From the NCBI RefSeq assembly GCF_005768555.2, contig NZ_VCHX02000049.1, positions 290 to 57,079 on the forward strand: a stretch of 56,790 nt of DNA. Reading direction: 5' to 3'. Below, in pieces: positions 28,258 through 38,252 of the stretch. The translations under genes and the position numbers were made by a program. Source of the stretch: Streptomyces sporangiiformans (lineage in GTDB: Bacteria; Actinomycetota; Actinomycetes; Streptomycetales; Streptomycetaceae). The notes under the pieces were generated by a model that did no database searches, was not told where the DNA came from, and was given only the letters and a program-made list of their open reading frames with translations. The number at the start of each line of letters is the position of its first letter. The stretch's first letter is position 1.

Positions 28258-30377
28258 GCGCCACGACCCCCACCAAGGCGGACAGACCCAACCCGGAGAA
28301 GGTCGATTCCCCGCCGGGCGGTCCCGGCTCTGCCGGTGGCTGGACCGGTGTCAGGGCGCGGCTGTCCGTCATGCGTCCCGTGAGCCGCCGGTTGACCGGC
28401 CTCGCCGCCCTCGCGATGGTGCTGGTGCCCGTCGCCGCCGTGCTGTGGGGCAGTGGCAGCTGGCCCGGCGCGCTGGGTGTGGACGTCTCGGGGCCGCTCG
28501 ACGACCTCAGCAAGTGGATCGTCGACAACCGCGACACCAGCCCGATCTTCCTCTACTTCCTGCTGCACATCAGCAACACCTCGCTTGACGCCGTCGACGG
28601 CGTCTACCAGCTGCTGGACTTCCTGGGCTGGACCGGTGTCACCGCCGCCGCCGTACTGCTCGCCTGGCGGGCCGGAGGAGCGGGCCGGTCCGGGCTCAAG
28701 GTCGCCGCCATCGCGCTCGGTGCCCTCGCCGGCTGCGGTCTGCTCAACATGTGGGAACCGGCGATGGTGACGCTGTCCCTCATGGTCGTCGCGGTCGCCG
28801 TCTCCGCGCTGGTCGGTTTCCTGCTCGGCCTCGCCGCCGGCCTCTCGGACCGGGTCGACCGGGCCCTGCGCCCCGTCCTGGACACCATGCAGGTGCTCCC
28901 GGCCTTCGCGTACCTCCTCCCCTTCGTGCTGATCTTCGGCACCGGCTCACCCGCCGCCCTGCTCGCCACCGTGATCTACGCGGCACCCCCCATGGCCCGG
29001 CTCACCGCCCTGGGTCTGCGGGGCGCCGACCCGGCCGTGCTGGAAGCGTCGGCCTCGCTCGGGGCAAGCGGCTGGCAGCGGCTGCGCACGGCCAGGCTGC
29101 CGCTGGCCCGCAAGGAACTGCTGCTGGGCCTCAACCAGACGATCATGATGGCCCTGTCCATGGTCGTCATCGCGTCGGTGATCGGCGCCGGCGGCCTCGG
29201 CGACGAGGTGTACTCCGCGCTGTCCACCGTCGACGTCGGTGCGGCGCTCGCCGCGGGCATACCGATCGTGCTGATCGCCGTATGGCTGGACCGCACGACC
29301 GAGGCCGCGGGTGAGCAGCTCGGGGCGCCGCCCGCGGCCGACGGCCCGCGTGTGCTGCGTCTGCCGGTGTATCTCGGCGCACGTCCGCTGCGCCTCGGCT
29401 CCCGGCTGCTGTACGCCGGTCGGATCCGGTGGATCACGGTCACCGTGAGCACCGTGGCCACCGCCCTCGGCACCGTGGCCGCCCTTGTCGCGGGCAAGAT
29501 CGCCGGTGCGGCGATGTGGCCCGACGCGTGGACCTTCGACGTCTCGAGCCCTGTCAACGACTTCCAGACCTGGATGGTCGACCACATCCACGCCGGCGTC
29601 CCAATCCTCGGCGGCACCGAGGTCTGGGCGTCCAACTTCACCTCCTGGGTGCTCAACCCGCTCCGAGACGTCCTCCAGGGCGCCCCGTGGTGGTCACTGC
29701 TCCTGCTGGTCGCGGGCCTCGCCCTGCTGGCCGGCACCTGGCGCACCGCGCTCGGCGCGGCCGCGGCCCTGGCGGCCACCGGTGTGCTCGGTGTCTGGTC
29801 GATCACCCTGGACACGCTGTCGCAGGTCCTGGCCGCCGTGGCGCTCACCCTGGTGCTGGGCGTCGTCATCGGCATCCTCGCCGCCCGCGTCTCCTGGGTC
29901 GAGCGCGCGCTGCGACCGGTGCTGGACGTCCTGCAGACCCTGCCGCAGTTCGTGTACCTCATTCCCGTCGTCGCACTGTTCGGCGTGGGACGCGCCGCCG
30001 CGATCACCGCGGCCGTCATGTACGCCCTGCCCGCCGTGGTCCGCATCACCACCCAGGGCCTGAAGCAGACCGACCCGGCCGCACTGGAGGCCGCCCGCTC
30101 GCTCGGCGCCACCGGTATGCAGCAACTGCGCCAGGTCCAGCTGCCGTTGGCCAGGCCCGCGCTGCTGCTCGCCGTCAACCAGGGCGTGGTGCTGGTGCTG
30201 GCCGTCGTCATCGTCGGCGGCCTGGTCGGCGGAGGGGCACTCGGCTACAACGTCGTGTTCGGCCTGTCCCGCGGCGACCTCGGGGTCGGCCTGGTGGCGG
30301 GCGCCGCGATCGTCTGCCTCGGTCTGGTCCTGGACCGGGTGACCCAGCCCGCCCCGGCGCGGAGGAAGGACGGCTAG
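28254..30377 (+). CDS. Glycine betaine ABC transporter permease, two-domain fusion
   Basis: A 707-residue membrane protein made of two homologous ProW-type permease units (about 1-350 and 370-707). Each has the EAA-loop pattern that contacts the ATPase ([14 protein letters not shown] and [14 protein letters not shown]). Each unit also has a short extracytoplasmic segment before its helices ([10 protein letters not shown] and [10 protein letters not shown]). The fusion replaces the homodimeric or heterodimeric permease of other systems, so one chain would form the whole channel. It is translationally coupled to the ATPase gene. The substrate-binding protein follows after 146 bases. Confidence 0.9.
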   Translation: MSATTPTKADRPNPEKVDSPPGGPGSAGGWTGVRARLSVMRPVSRRLTGLAALAMVLVPVAAVLWGSGSWPGALGVDVSGPLDDLSKWIVDNRDTSPIFLYFLLHISNTSLDAVDGVYQLLDFLGWTGVTAAAVLLAWRAGGAGRSGLKVAAIALGALAGCGLLNMWEPAMVTLSLMVVAVAVSALVGFLLGLAAGLSDRVDRALRPVLDTMQVLPAFAYLLPFVLIFGTGSPAALLATVIYAAPPMARLTALGLRGADPAVLEASASLGASGWQRLRTARLPLARKELLLGLNQTIMMALSMVVIASVIGAGGLGDEVYSALSTVDVGAALAAGIPIVLIAVWLDRTTEAAGEQLGAPPAADGPRVLRLPVYLGARPLRLGSRLLYAGRIRWITVTVSTVATALGTVAALVAGKIAGAAMWPDAWTFDVSSPVNDFQTWMVDHIHAGVPILGGTEVWASNFTSWVLNPLRDVLQGAPWWSLLLLVAGLALLAGTWRTALGAAAALAATGVLGVWSITLDTLSQVLAAVALTLVLGVVIGILAARVSWVERALRPVLDVLQTLPQFVYLIPVVALFGVGRAAAITAAVMYALPAVVRITTQGLKQTDPAALEAARSLGATGMQQLRQVQLPLARPALLLAVNQGVVLVLAVVIVGGLVGGGALGYNVVFGLSRGDLGVGLVAGAAIVCLGLVLDRVTQPAPARRKDG

Positions 30378-30484
30378 ACCCCAGTCAGGGTCGGCCGAGC
30401 CGGTCGACTCCCTTGCAGGACACGCAAGTTCACCACTGATCCAGCACAGGCAAGCACGCCCGACCGCAGGCAACCGCAACCGGG

Positions 30485-30508
30485 CTTGAGCAAGCTCTTG
30501 AGCAAGCT
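30485..30508 (+). repeat. Tandem 12-base duplication before the substrate-binding protein
   Basis: CTTGAGCAAGCT occurs twice head to tail. Each copy contains the inverted repeat CTTG-AG-CAAG. The second copy ends directly before the ribosome binding site AAGGAAG, 15 bases before the GTG start. It could be a regulatory hairpin pair or an operator. Confidence 0.65.
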
Positions 30509-30523
30509 AAGGAAGAATTCATC

Positions 30524-31486
30524 GTGCAGACCAGACAGCGTCGCATATTCCGTACCGCCCTCGCCGTCGCCGCAGGCCTCGGCCTGACCGTCGTCGCCGG
30601 CTGTGGCGCGGCCGACACCGGCAAGTCCACCTCCGCCGGCGGCAACGACACGATCACGCTCACCAAGCCCTCGTGGGTGGGCGCGGAGGCCAACGTCGCC
30701 GTCGCCAAGTACGTGTTGGAGAACGAGCTCGACTACAAGGTCACCACCAAGCAGATGGGCGAGGTCATCGCCTGGGACGCGCTGGGCAAGGGCACCATCG
30801 ACGCCATCATGGAGGACTGGGGCCACCCCGAGCAGGAGAAGCAGTACGTCGAGGAGAAGAAGTCCGTCGTGGCGGCGGGCGATCTCGGTGTCACCGGCCA
30901 CATCGGCTGGTTCGTCCCCAAGTACTGGGCCGACAAGAACCCCGACGTCACCGACTACAAGAACCTCGACAAATACGCCGACCAGCTCAAGACCTCGGAG
31001 AGCGGCGGCAAGGGCCAGCTGCTCGAAGGGTCCCCGGACTACGTCACCTTCGACGACGCCATCATCAAGAACCTGGACCTGAACCTCAAGACGGTCTACG
31101 CGGGCTCCGAGGCCGCCCAGATCACCCAGATCCAGCAGAACGCCAAGGCCAAGAAGCCCTTCCTCACCTACTGGTGGACCCCGCAGTGGCTCAACAACGT
31201 GGTGGACATGGTCGAGGTGAAGCTGCCGGCGTACAAGGAGGGCTGCGACGCCGACCCGAAGAAGGTCGCCTGCGCCTACCCCAACACCCCGCTGCAGAAG
31301 TACCTCAACGCCGACTTCGCCAAGGACGGCGGTAAGGGCGCCGAGTTCCTCAAGAACTTCAAGTGGACCGCGGAGCAGCAGAACGAGGTCGCCAAGATGA
31401 TCGCCCAGGACAAGATGTCCCCGGACGCGGCCGCGAAGAAGTGGGTCGACGCCAACCCGGACGTCGTCAAGGCGTGGCTGCCGTAG
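30524..31486 (+). CDS. Glycine betaine-binding lipoprotein
   Basis: A 320-residue extracellular substrate-binding protein of the OpuAC/ProX family. The signal peptide ends in the lipobox VAGC (C27), so the mature protein is a lipoprotein anchored outside the membrane. Aromatic segments EDWGHPEQEK, IGWFVPKYW and TYWWTPQWLN probably provide the tryptophan cage for the quaternary ammonium group. It starts with GTG at 30524. It is separated from the permease gene by 146 bases that hold a 12-base tandem repeat, so it may also be made from its own transcript or a processed one. Confidence 0.92.
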   Translation: MQTRQRRIFRTALAVAAGLGLTVVAGCGAADTGKSTSAGGNDTITLTKPSWVGAEANVAVAKYVLENELDYKVTTKQMGEVIAWDALGKGTIDAIMEDWGHPEQEKQYVEEKKSVVAAGDLGVTGHIGWFVPKYWADKNPDVTDYKNLDKYADQLKTSESGGKGQLLEGSPDYVTFDDAIIKNLDLNLKTVYAGSEAAQITQIQQNAKAKKPFLTYWWTPQWLNNVVDMVEVKLPAYKEGCDADPKKVACAYPNTPLQKYLNADFAKDGGKGAEFLKNFKWTAEQQNEVAKMIAQDKMSPDAAAKKWVDANPDVVKAWLP

Positions 31487-31571
31487 CCCAGGGCACAGCT
31501 GCCACAGCCCAAGGCCCTGCTGCCGTGACCCACGGCACTGGTGCCGTAAGCCAGGCCCTGCTGCCGTGACC
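31477..31571 (+). repeat. Degenerate 21-base tandem repeat (about 4.5 units)
   Basis: Units start at 31477, 31498, 31519, 31540 (20 bases) and 31560 (partial). They share GCTGCCGTAGCCCAGGGCAC-like sequence with scattered changes. The first unit covers the last codons and stop of the binding-protein gene. In another frame the units encode a heptapeptide pattern like AAVAQGT. Confidence 0.8.
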
Positions 31572-31789
31572 ACGCGCGCCTCGCTCTCATGAGCGGCCGC
31601 GCGAAGCAACGGCGTACCGCGTGCGCCCGCCGCCCCGATTTCCCCCGCCGACCGCTCGCTCCGGAGCCGGAGGCGGAGGCCGGTGGTCGGCGGGGCACGC
31701 GGTCGGCCCCCTCCCCCGCCCCCTGGGCCTGTCCCACCCTCTCCCGCCGGACAAGCCCTCGGGTCCCGGACGCGAGTGAAGGAGTCACC
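31572..31789. other. Intergenic region before betaine aldehyde dehydrogenase
   Basis: Together with the tandem repeat, this makes a 303-base stretch without a gene between the binding-protein stop and the next start. I see no terminator or promoter elements in it that I would trust. The sequence is C-rich (runs of CCCCC and CTCCC). Confidence 0.4.
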
Positions 31790-33256
31790 ATGCCGGACCT
31801 GTTCATCGGCGGCGCCTGGACCGCCGCTCTCGACGAGCGAACCCGTGAGATCCGCTGCCCCGCCGACGGCAGTCCGGTCGCTGTGGTCGACGAGGCGGGA
31901 GGCAAGGACACGGCCTTGGCGATCGCCGCCGCCCGGCGTGCCTTCGACGAGGGGCCCTGGCCGGGCACCCCGGCCGCCGAGCGCGGCGAACTGCTGCTGC
32001 GCGTCGCCGATCTCCTGGTCCGCGACAAGGCGACGCTGGCCCGCGCCGAATCGCTCGACACCGGCAAGCGGGTGGTCGAGAGCGAGTACGACATGGACGA
32101 CATCGCCGCCTGCTTCCGCTACTTCGGCCGCATTGCGGCGGAGGTCAGCGACCGCGCCGTCGACACCGGCAACCCGGGCGCCGAAAGCCGCGTGGTGTAC
32201 GAACCGGTCGGCGTCTGCGCCCTGATCACCCCCTGGAACTACCCCCTCCTCCAGACGGCCTGGAAGGTCGCCCCGGCCCTGGCCGCCGGAAACACCTTCG
32301 TCCTCAAGCCCAGCGAGCTCACCCCGCACACCGCGATCCACCTGATGCGGCTGCTCGCGGAGGCCGGACTCCCCGCGGGGGTCGCCAACCTGATCCTGGG
32401 GCCTGGCCCCGAGGCCGGCGCCCCGCTGGCCGAGCACCCCGACGTCGACCTGGTCTCGTTCACCGGCGGCCTCCAGACCGGCCGGCGTCTGATGGCGACG
32501 GCCGCGGGCACGGTCAAGAAGGTCGCCCTGGAACTCGGCGGCAAGAACCCCAACATCGTGTTCGCCGACGCCGACTTCGAGACCGCCGTCGACATGGCAC
32601 TCACCGCCGTGTTCCTGCACTCCGGGCAGGTCTGCTCGGCGGGCGCCCGGCTGCTGGTCGAGGACTCGATTCACGACCGGTTCGTCGACGAGGTGGTGCG
32701 CCGGGCCCAACTGATCCGTCTGGGCGGCCCGTTCGACGACCACGCCCAGACCGGTCCGCTGATCTCGGCGCAGCATCTCGCCAAGGTCGAGGCGTATGTC
32801 GCGGCGGGGCTCGCGGAGGGTGCGGTACTGCGCTGCGGTGGCGCCCGCCCCACCGACCCGGCTCTGGCGGACGGCTACTTCTACCTGCCCACCGTTCTCG
32901 ACGCATGCGACGCAGGCATGTCCGTCGTCCGGGAAGAGTCCTTCGGTCCGGTCCTCACGGTGGAGCGGTTCACGGACGAGGCCGACGCGGTCCGCCTCGC
33001 GAACGACACGATCTACGGCCTCGCCGGCGCCGTCTGGACCTCCGACCAGGAGCGCGCGCAGCGCGTGGTGTCCCGGCTGCGCATCGGCACCGTCTGGATC
33101 AACGACTACCACCCCTACGTCCCGCAGGCGGAGTGGGGCGGTTTCAAGCAGTCCGGCTTCGGCCGCGAGCTCGGTCCGACGGGGCTGGCGGAGTACCAGG
33201 AGCCCAAGCACATCTGGCGCAACATCCACCCGGCCCCTCAGGGCTGGTTCTCGTGA
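31790..33256 (+). CDS. betB: Betaine aldehyde dehydrogenase
   Basis: A 488-residue NAD(P)-dependent aldehyde dehydrogenase. The catalytic cysteine is C282 in SGQVCSAG and the general base is E248 in LELGGKNPN; ITPWNYPLLQTAWKVAPALAAGN supplies the cofactor-binding loop. In this context it most likely oxidises betaine aldehyde to glycine betaine, completing the choline pathway started by the dehydrogenase upstream. Other amino-aldehydes are possible substrates. The ATG at 31790 follows AAGGAG. It is convergent with the SMC-like gene, with only 36 bases between. Confidence 0.88.
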   Translation: MPDLFIGGAWTAALDERTREIRCPADGSPVAVVDEAGGKDTALAIAAARRAFDEGPWPGTPAAERGELLLRVADLLVRDKATLARAESLDTGKRVVESEYDMDDIAACFRYFGRIAAEVSDRAVDTGNPGAESRVVYEPVGVCALITPWNYPLLQTAWKVAPALAAGNTFVLKPSELTPHTAIHLMRLLAEAGLPAGVANLILGPGPEAGAPLAEHPDVDLVSFTGGLQTGRRLMATAAGTVKKVALELGGKNPNIVFADADFETAVDMALTAVFLHSGQVCSAGARLLVEDSIHDRFVDEVVRRAQLIRLGGPFDDHAQTGPLISAQHLAKVEAYVAAGLAEGAVLRCGGARPTDPALADGYFYLPTVLDACDAGMSVVREESFGPVLTVERFTDEADAVRLANDTIYGLAGAVWTSDQERAQRVVSRLRIGTVWINDYHPYVPQAEWGGFKQSGFGRELGPTGLAEYQEPKHIWRNIHPAPQGWFS

Positions 33257-33292
33257 TCCACCCGTCGCGGTCGCGCGGCGCGGCCCGGTCGC

Positions 33293-36200
33293 TCAGGTCG
33301 TGCCCGGTCGCTCAGCCGTGGCCGGGCGTTCAGCCGTGGCCGGGCGTTTGAACATCCGGGTCGCCGTGATCTCGCTGTGCACCGCCTCTCCCTCCCCGGC
33401 CGGGGCCTGCTGCGGCAGTCCCGGCCGGAGGTGTTCCTCCACGCTGATGTACTTCAGGCCCGCCCGTAGGTCGGCGTCATTGCGGAGCCTGATGACGAGC
33501 GGGAACTCCGCGAGCGCGGTCGTGTCGAACAGGCCGGTGGTGTAGAGGAGTTGGACGCCCAGCGCGTCGGACACAGCCCTCTGCAGTTCCAGCAGGTACG
33601 TAGCGTTGGCCCGGCCGATGGGGTTGTCGAGGAACAGCGTGCCCGCGTGCCTGTGCCTGTCCCGGCCGCGGTCGTTCGAACGGAGCGCGGCCATCGTGCA
33701 GTACAGCGCGATGGCGGCGGTGAGCAGCTGGCCGCCGGAGAACACGTCGCCCATCTGTCCGACGGGGACGCGCTCGGCGCGCAGTACGGCGTCCGGCTTG
33801 AGGATCTCCACGGCGACGCCCTTCGGTTCGAGGGCCGCGCTGACCCCGCGCAGCAGCAGCGACATCCCGTCGCGGCGCAGGTCGGAGTTCTTCTTGACGG
33901 CCGCGCGGGTCGCGTCGTCGATGACCTCGCCCAGCCGCTCGGTGAGCGTGGCCTGGTCGGGCTCCTCGAAGCGGATGCGCAGAAACTCCTGCCCGGACCA
34001 CTCACCGAGTCCTTCGGGCAGACGTGACAGCCGCTGGGCGGACCTGAGCGTCGCCAGCGCCGACTCCACGAGCCCCCTCAATCGGTCCACGATCGAGTCC
34101 CGGTTGCGCTCCAGCTGCTCCAACTCGTCGGTGAGGACACGCAGTCGGGGTGCGAAGGCGTCCGCCCACTTCTGGGCGTGCTCGGGCAGCGAGGACGCGG
34201 GCAGCTCGCGGATCTGCTGCCGGGCCGGGGTACGGACCTGTTCGTAGCGCGTCGAGTTGGCATGCCGTACGAGGACGTCGCTCGCCTCCCGTACGGCGGC
34301 CTCGGCGGCGGAGAGATCGGCGGCACAGCCGCGCAGGGAGCGGCGGGTCTCGGCGGCGGACTGCCGGGCTTCTTCGAGCGTGCCGGGGTAGGGCTCGGTC
34401 TCCTCCGGCTCGTCGTCCGGCGCGTGCTCGCGCAGGAGGTCCCGCAGCAGGGCAGCCGTCTCGTCGAAGCCGCCGGCCGCGTCCTCGGCGGCGCGGTGGG
34501 CGTCGAGCAGCTCGGCGTGGGCCGCCCGGGCCTGGCTCAACGCCTCGGTGCGGGTGGCGAGTTCGGCGGTGGCCGTGCGCAGCAGGCTCTGTGCGTGCTC
34601 GGCGTCGCGCGGGACCAGCTCCTCCGGCAGCTCGGTGTGCGCCTCACCGTCCTCGGGGGCGTGCCGCTCGGCCTCGCCACGCAGCCGCCCGAGCTGTTCG
34701 CTCGCCGTGGACATACGGGTCTCGAGCAGCTGGACGAGTTCCTCGGCACGGGCCGCCGCGGCCTGCCGGGACGGCCCGTCGGATCCGTCCGGGGACTGAA
34801 GGAGCTGTGCCGCGCGCGTGCGCACCTTGTTGCTGAGCCGGTCCAGCTCGGCGAGCGCTGCGCTCTCGTCGCCCTCGGCCCGCGCCTGCTCCGCGCGCAG
34901 ATCGGCGCCGACGCCGACCTTCTCGTAGAGCTGCGAGGCGGCGCGGTAGGCCTCTCGGAGGGCAGGCAGCGAAGGCTTGGGGTGCGTCCCGTCGGAGGCC
35001 TTGTGGCCGCCCTCGCCTTCGCCCTGAGGCGGCCCCTCTCCCGATACGTCGTCGGGGACGCCCGCGATCTCCGCGCGCTCGGCGCGCAGCGTGCGGGCCG
35101 TTCGGCGGGCGTCGTCGGCTGCGCGCTGGGCGGCACGCCGGTCCTCGTCGGCGGCCCGGGCCCGCTCCAGACAGGACTGGGCGCGGGCCTCCGATTCCGT
35201 TGCCTCGTCGGCGAGTTCACGCAGTTTGACCTGCCAGCCGGCGCGTTCGCGCAGCCGGAAGGCGAGTCCGGCGAGCGCGTCGGCGGCGCGCCGGGCGCGC
35301 TGCGCGGCGTCCTGTCGCTCGTCCCGTACGCGGCTCGCGTCGGACGCGGCCTCGTCGACCTCCGCCCGCGCGGTACGCGCGTCGGCGAGCTCGGCCTCGG
35401 CCTCCTCGGCGAACGCGCGCGCTTCGTGTGCGGCCGCGGCGAGTTCGGCGAGCCGTCCCGCCGGGCACCCGGTCCGCCAGGACGCGAGCCGGGCCGCCAG
35501 CTCCCGGTCCTTGGCCAGCCGGGCCGCCAATTCCCGGATCTCCTCGTCCCGTTCCGTCGCGCGCGTACGCAGCGCCTGCCGCTCCTCGTCGGCGGCGTGC
35601 TCGTCGTGCATGGCCGGGTTCGGCGGTACGAGGAACACATCACCGCCCCCTTCGCCCGCTCCGGGCGCCGGGGTCGGGGCGAGCAGCGCTGCGGCCGTGC
35701 CGACGGCCACGGCGGACCGGGGCAGGAGCGCGGCGTCGGCGAGGGCTTCGCGGGCCCGCGCGTGTGTGTCCGGGTCCGTGATGATCACGCCGTCCACCAG
35801 CTCCGGCCGCGCGGCCAGCACGCGCGCGTGGTCGACGGGGTCGACGGCCTGCGCGAGATAGCGCCAGCCGGGGAGCGCGGGGATGCCGTGCTCGCCCAGG
35901 TATTCCACGGTGGCCAGGACGTCCGGACCGGGGGGCAGCAACCCGCCGTCACCGAGTGCGCCGAGGATCCTGGCGTCATCGGCCGCGGCGGTCCGCAGGT
36001 CGAAGAGCTGCCGCTCGGCGGAAGCCACCCCGTCGTCGAGCAACTGCCGCAGCTCGTCGGCGTAACGGTCCAACTCCTCGGCGGCGAGGGGACCTTCGGC
36101 CGACGGCCGTGCGTCGGCGTGGACGACTGCGCCGGCACCCTCACGCGCGGCGGCGCTGTGGCCGTCAGCGGCGCCTGCGTCCCGGGCGGCACCGGTTTCA

Positions 36201-38164
36201 CCCGCCGCCTCGGCCCCGCCCCGCGCGGCAGCCGCGCCGCCGTGGGCCGCCGCGGCACCAGCCCGGCCGTCCCCTCCCGATCGGGGCATCGGCACCCCAC
36301 CGCGAGCCGGGTTGGGGGCACCCGGCAGGCTGAGCAGCTCCGCCAGCCGCTCCTCACGGGCCAGTGACTCGGCGGTCCGCCGCTCCGCGTCGTACGCGCG
36401 CTCGGCAGCCGTGGCGGCGTCTGCCGCGCGCGCCGCCGTGAGTTCGGCGCGGGACTCGGCGGAGGCCGCCTCCCGGGCCTGCTCCGACGCCCGGTGGGAC
36501 GCTTCGCGGGCGCTGTCCCACGCGGCGACGGCGGTCTTCTCGGCGTCGCTGGCCGCAAGGGCCGCGCGCGCGGGGTCGGCGTCGGGCGCGGTGTCGTCGA
36601 GCCAGCCGGCCCGGACCGCCTCGGCGGTCTCCTGCTCGACCTCGCTGAGCCGCTGCCGCAGATGGCCGGCCTCGCTGCGGGCGCGCTGCGCCTCGGTGGC
36701 GGCGGCCGTCGAGTCGCGGTGGGCGGTCTCACCGATCTCCTGGAGCGCGGCGGACCGCTGCTCCTCCTCGTTGGCGACCGTCTCGGCCCCTTCGGCCGCG
36801 CCGTGCAGCGCACGCACGAGGTCGACGGCCGCCTTGGCGCGCGCGGCGAGTGCGGGCGCGGCGTCCCGCTCGGCCTCGCGGATCGCGGCGGCCACCCGCG
36901 CGGAACGGTCGGCGGCGGCACGGTGGCGCAGCACGGCCTCGGCGGCCTGCCACGCGGAGTGCAGCGTGCGCGCGTCGGCGAGCTCGCGCTTCTGCGCCGC
37001 CGCTGCCTTCTCGGCGCCGGCGAGTGCCAACGAGGCGTGGCGGTAGGCGAGTTCGGCCGCGATCAGCGCACTCCTGGAACTGGCGCTGTCGGCCTCGGTG
37101 ACCGTGTGCGCGGCGCCGGTGACCTGCTGGGCGAGGTCGGCGGCGCGGGCCCGCTCGCGCACGGCGCGCGCGGAGAGCCGCCGGGCCAGCGTGCGCGTAC
37201 GCCGCTCGGCGGCGGTGTGGATGTCCCGCGCGCGGGAACGCGTCCCGGCCGCGTCGACGATCCGTCCGAGCAGATCCACGGATCCGGCCGTGAAGTCCCG
37301 CTCGGCGATCAGCTCGGCCCGCCGCCCCAGCTTGTTGCCGAAACCGCCGACCAGGTCGGCGAGCCCGTCGGTGTCCCGGGTGTCGGTGACCGCGCGCAGC
37401 AGCAGGTCGGTGAAGTCGGAGTCCTTCTTGACCGCGAAAAGTCCTGCCGCCTCGCCCTCGTCGGCGTTCATCTCCCGCTGGTAGCGGAAGAGTTCGGGGT
37501 CGAGACCGAGGTCGCCGAGGTGCTCGTTCCAGCGGTCGTGGATGTCCTCCCAGTGCACCGCGAGGTGCGGGTACGCCTTGCCCGCCTCGGTGATCGCGTC
37601 CCGGAAGCCCTTCATCGTGCGGCGCCGACCCTGCGCACCGGACACGCCCTCGACGGAGCTCCGTACGGCGGTGGCCTCGGCGACCGGCAGGTTGTCCAGG
37701 CTCAGGCCCGGCCCGGGCCGGAAGGAGTACCAGGCTTCCGCGAACTTCCGCGGGTCGTTGGACACTTGGCGCCCGCGCCACTCACTCACCTTGCCGACGA
37801 CGACGCACTCACCGGTCAGGGTGTGCTGCCACTCCAGCGCCACGTGCCCGCAGTCGTCGGCGAGCAGGAACTTCCGCAGCACACCGGAACTGGCGCCGCC
37901 CAGCGTGTTCCGGTGTCCCGGCAGCATCACCGAGAAGATCAGCTTGAGGAGTACGGACTTGCCGCCGCCGTTCTCCAGGAAGAGCACGCCCGCGGGCGCG
38001 GGACGGCGCGGCGGGCCGACCGGCTCCTCCTCGAAGAACTCCGCCTGGGTGGGCGCGGGGGCGGGCACGGGGTCGCCGACGCCCCGCAGGTCCAGCACGG
38101 TGTCGGCGTAGCGCGCACCGGCAGGCCCGATGGAGTAGAGGCGGACCCGGGACAGCTCGTACAT
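33293..38164 (-). CDS. SMC/MukB-like coiled-coil ATPase
   Basis: A 1623-residue protein with SMC-type layout. The N-terminal ATPase half has a P-loop FLENGGGKSVL (K69). A long first coiled coil covers about 270-610, then an alanine/glycine-rich stretch (about 620-690). A compact globular segment (about 690-835) sits in the hinge position. A second coiled coil runs about 855-1360. The C-terminal ATPase half has signature FSGGQ (1475-1479) and a Walker B-like LFLDNP. The first Walker A glycine is leucine, and asparagine takes the place of the usual catalytic glutamate after Walker B. Size and layout fit MukB/MksB/JetC rather than canonical Smc. It follows the KITE-like gene by 88 bases. Confidence 0.8.
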   Translation of the reverse strand: MYELSRVRLYSIGPAGARYADTVLDLRGVGDPVPAPAPTQAEFFEEEPVGPPRRPAPAGVLFLENGGGKSVLLKLIFSVMLPGHRNTLGGASSGVLRKFLLADDCGHVALEWQHTLTGECVVVGKVSEWRGRQVSNDPRKFAEAWYSFRPGPGLSLDNLPVAEATAVRSSVEGVSGAQGRRRTMKGFRDAITEAGKAYPHLAVHWEDIHDRWNEHLGDLGLDPELFRYQREMNADEGEAAGLFAVKKDSDFTDLLLRAVTDTRDTDGLADLVGGFGNKLGRRAELIAERDFTAGSVDLLGRIVDAAGTRSRARDIHTAAERRTRTLARRLSARAVRERARAADLAQQVTGAAHTVTEADSASSRSALIAAELAYRHASLALAGAEKAAAAQKRELADARTLHSAWQAAEAVLRHRAAADRSARVAAAIREAERDAAPALAARAKAAVDLVRALHGAAEGAETVANEEEQRSAALQEIGETAHRDSTAAATEAQRARSEAGHLRQRLSEVEQETAEAVRAGWLDDTAPDADPARAALAASDAEKTAVAAWDSAREASHRASEQAREAASAESRAELTAARAADAATAAERAYDAERRTAESLAREERLAELLSLPGAPNPARGGVPMPRSGGDGRAGAAAAHGGAAAARGGAEAAGETGAARDAGAADGHSAAAREGAGAVVHADARPSAEGPLAAEELDRYADELRQLLDDGVASAERQLFDLRTAAADDARILGALGDGGLLPPGPDVLATVEYLGEHGIPALPGWRYLAQAVDPVDHARVLAARPELVDGVIITDPDTHARAREALADAALLPRSAVAVGTAAALLAPTPAPGAGEGGGDVFLVPPNPAMHDEHAADEERQALRTRATERDEEIRELAARLAKDRELAARLASWRTGCPAGRLAELAAAAHEARAFAEEAEAELADARTARAEVDEAASDASRVRDERQDAAQRARRAADALAGLAFRLRERAGWQVKLRELADEATESEARAQSCLERARAADEDRRAAQRAADDARRTARTLRAERAEIAGVPDDVSGEGPPQGEGEGGHKASDGTHPKPSLPALREAYRAASQLYEKVGVGADLRAEQARAEGDESAALAELDRLSNKVRTRAAQLLQSPDGSDGPSRQAAAARAEELVQLLETRMSTASEQLGRLRGEAERHAPEDGEAHTELPEELVPRDAEHAQSLLRTATAELATRTEALSQARAAHAELLDAHRAAEDAAGGFDETAALLRDLLREHAPDDEPEETEPYPGTLEEARQSAAETRRSLRGCAADLSAAEAAVREASDVLVRHANSTRYEQVRTPARQQIRELPASSLPEHAQKWADAFAPRLRVLTDELEQLERNRDSIVDRLRGLVESALATLRSAQRLSRLPEGLGEWSGQEFLRIRFEEPDQATLTERLGEVIDDATRAAVKKNSDLRRDGMSLLLRGVSAALEPKGVAVEILKPDAVLRAERVPVGQMGDVFSGGQLLTAAIALYCTMAALRSNDRGRDRHRHAGTLFLDNPIGRANATYLLELQRAVSDALGVQLLYTTGLFDTTALAEFPLVIRLRNDADLRAGLKYISVEEHLRPGLPQQAPAGEGEAVHSEITATRMFKRPATAERPATAERPGTT

Positions 38165-38252
38165 GGCGGCGGACTCTCGTCATCGGAAGGGGAAGTCGGG
38201 TTCGGTGGGGTTTCGCCCGGCGTCGGCCGAGGGCGGTCGGGGGTGCAGTCGG

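Noticed and set aside
33293..33360. Hexapeptide repeat (RPATAE) at the end of the SMC-like protein
   Set aside because: Only two to three short copies; common slippage at gene ends and not enough for a separate claim.
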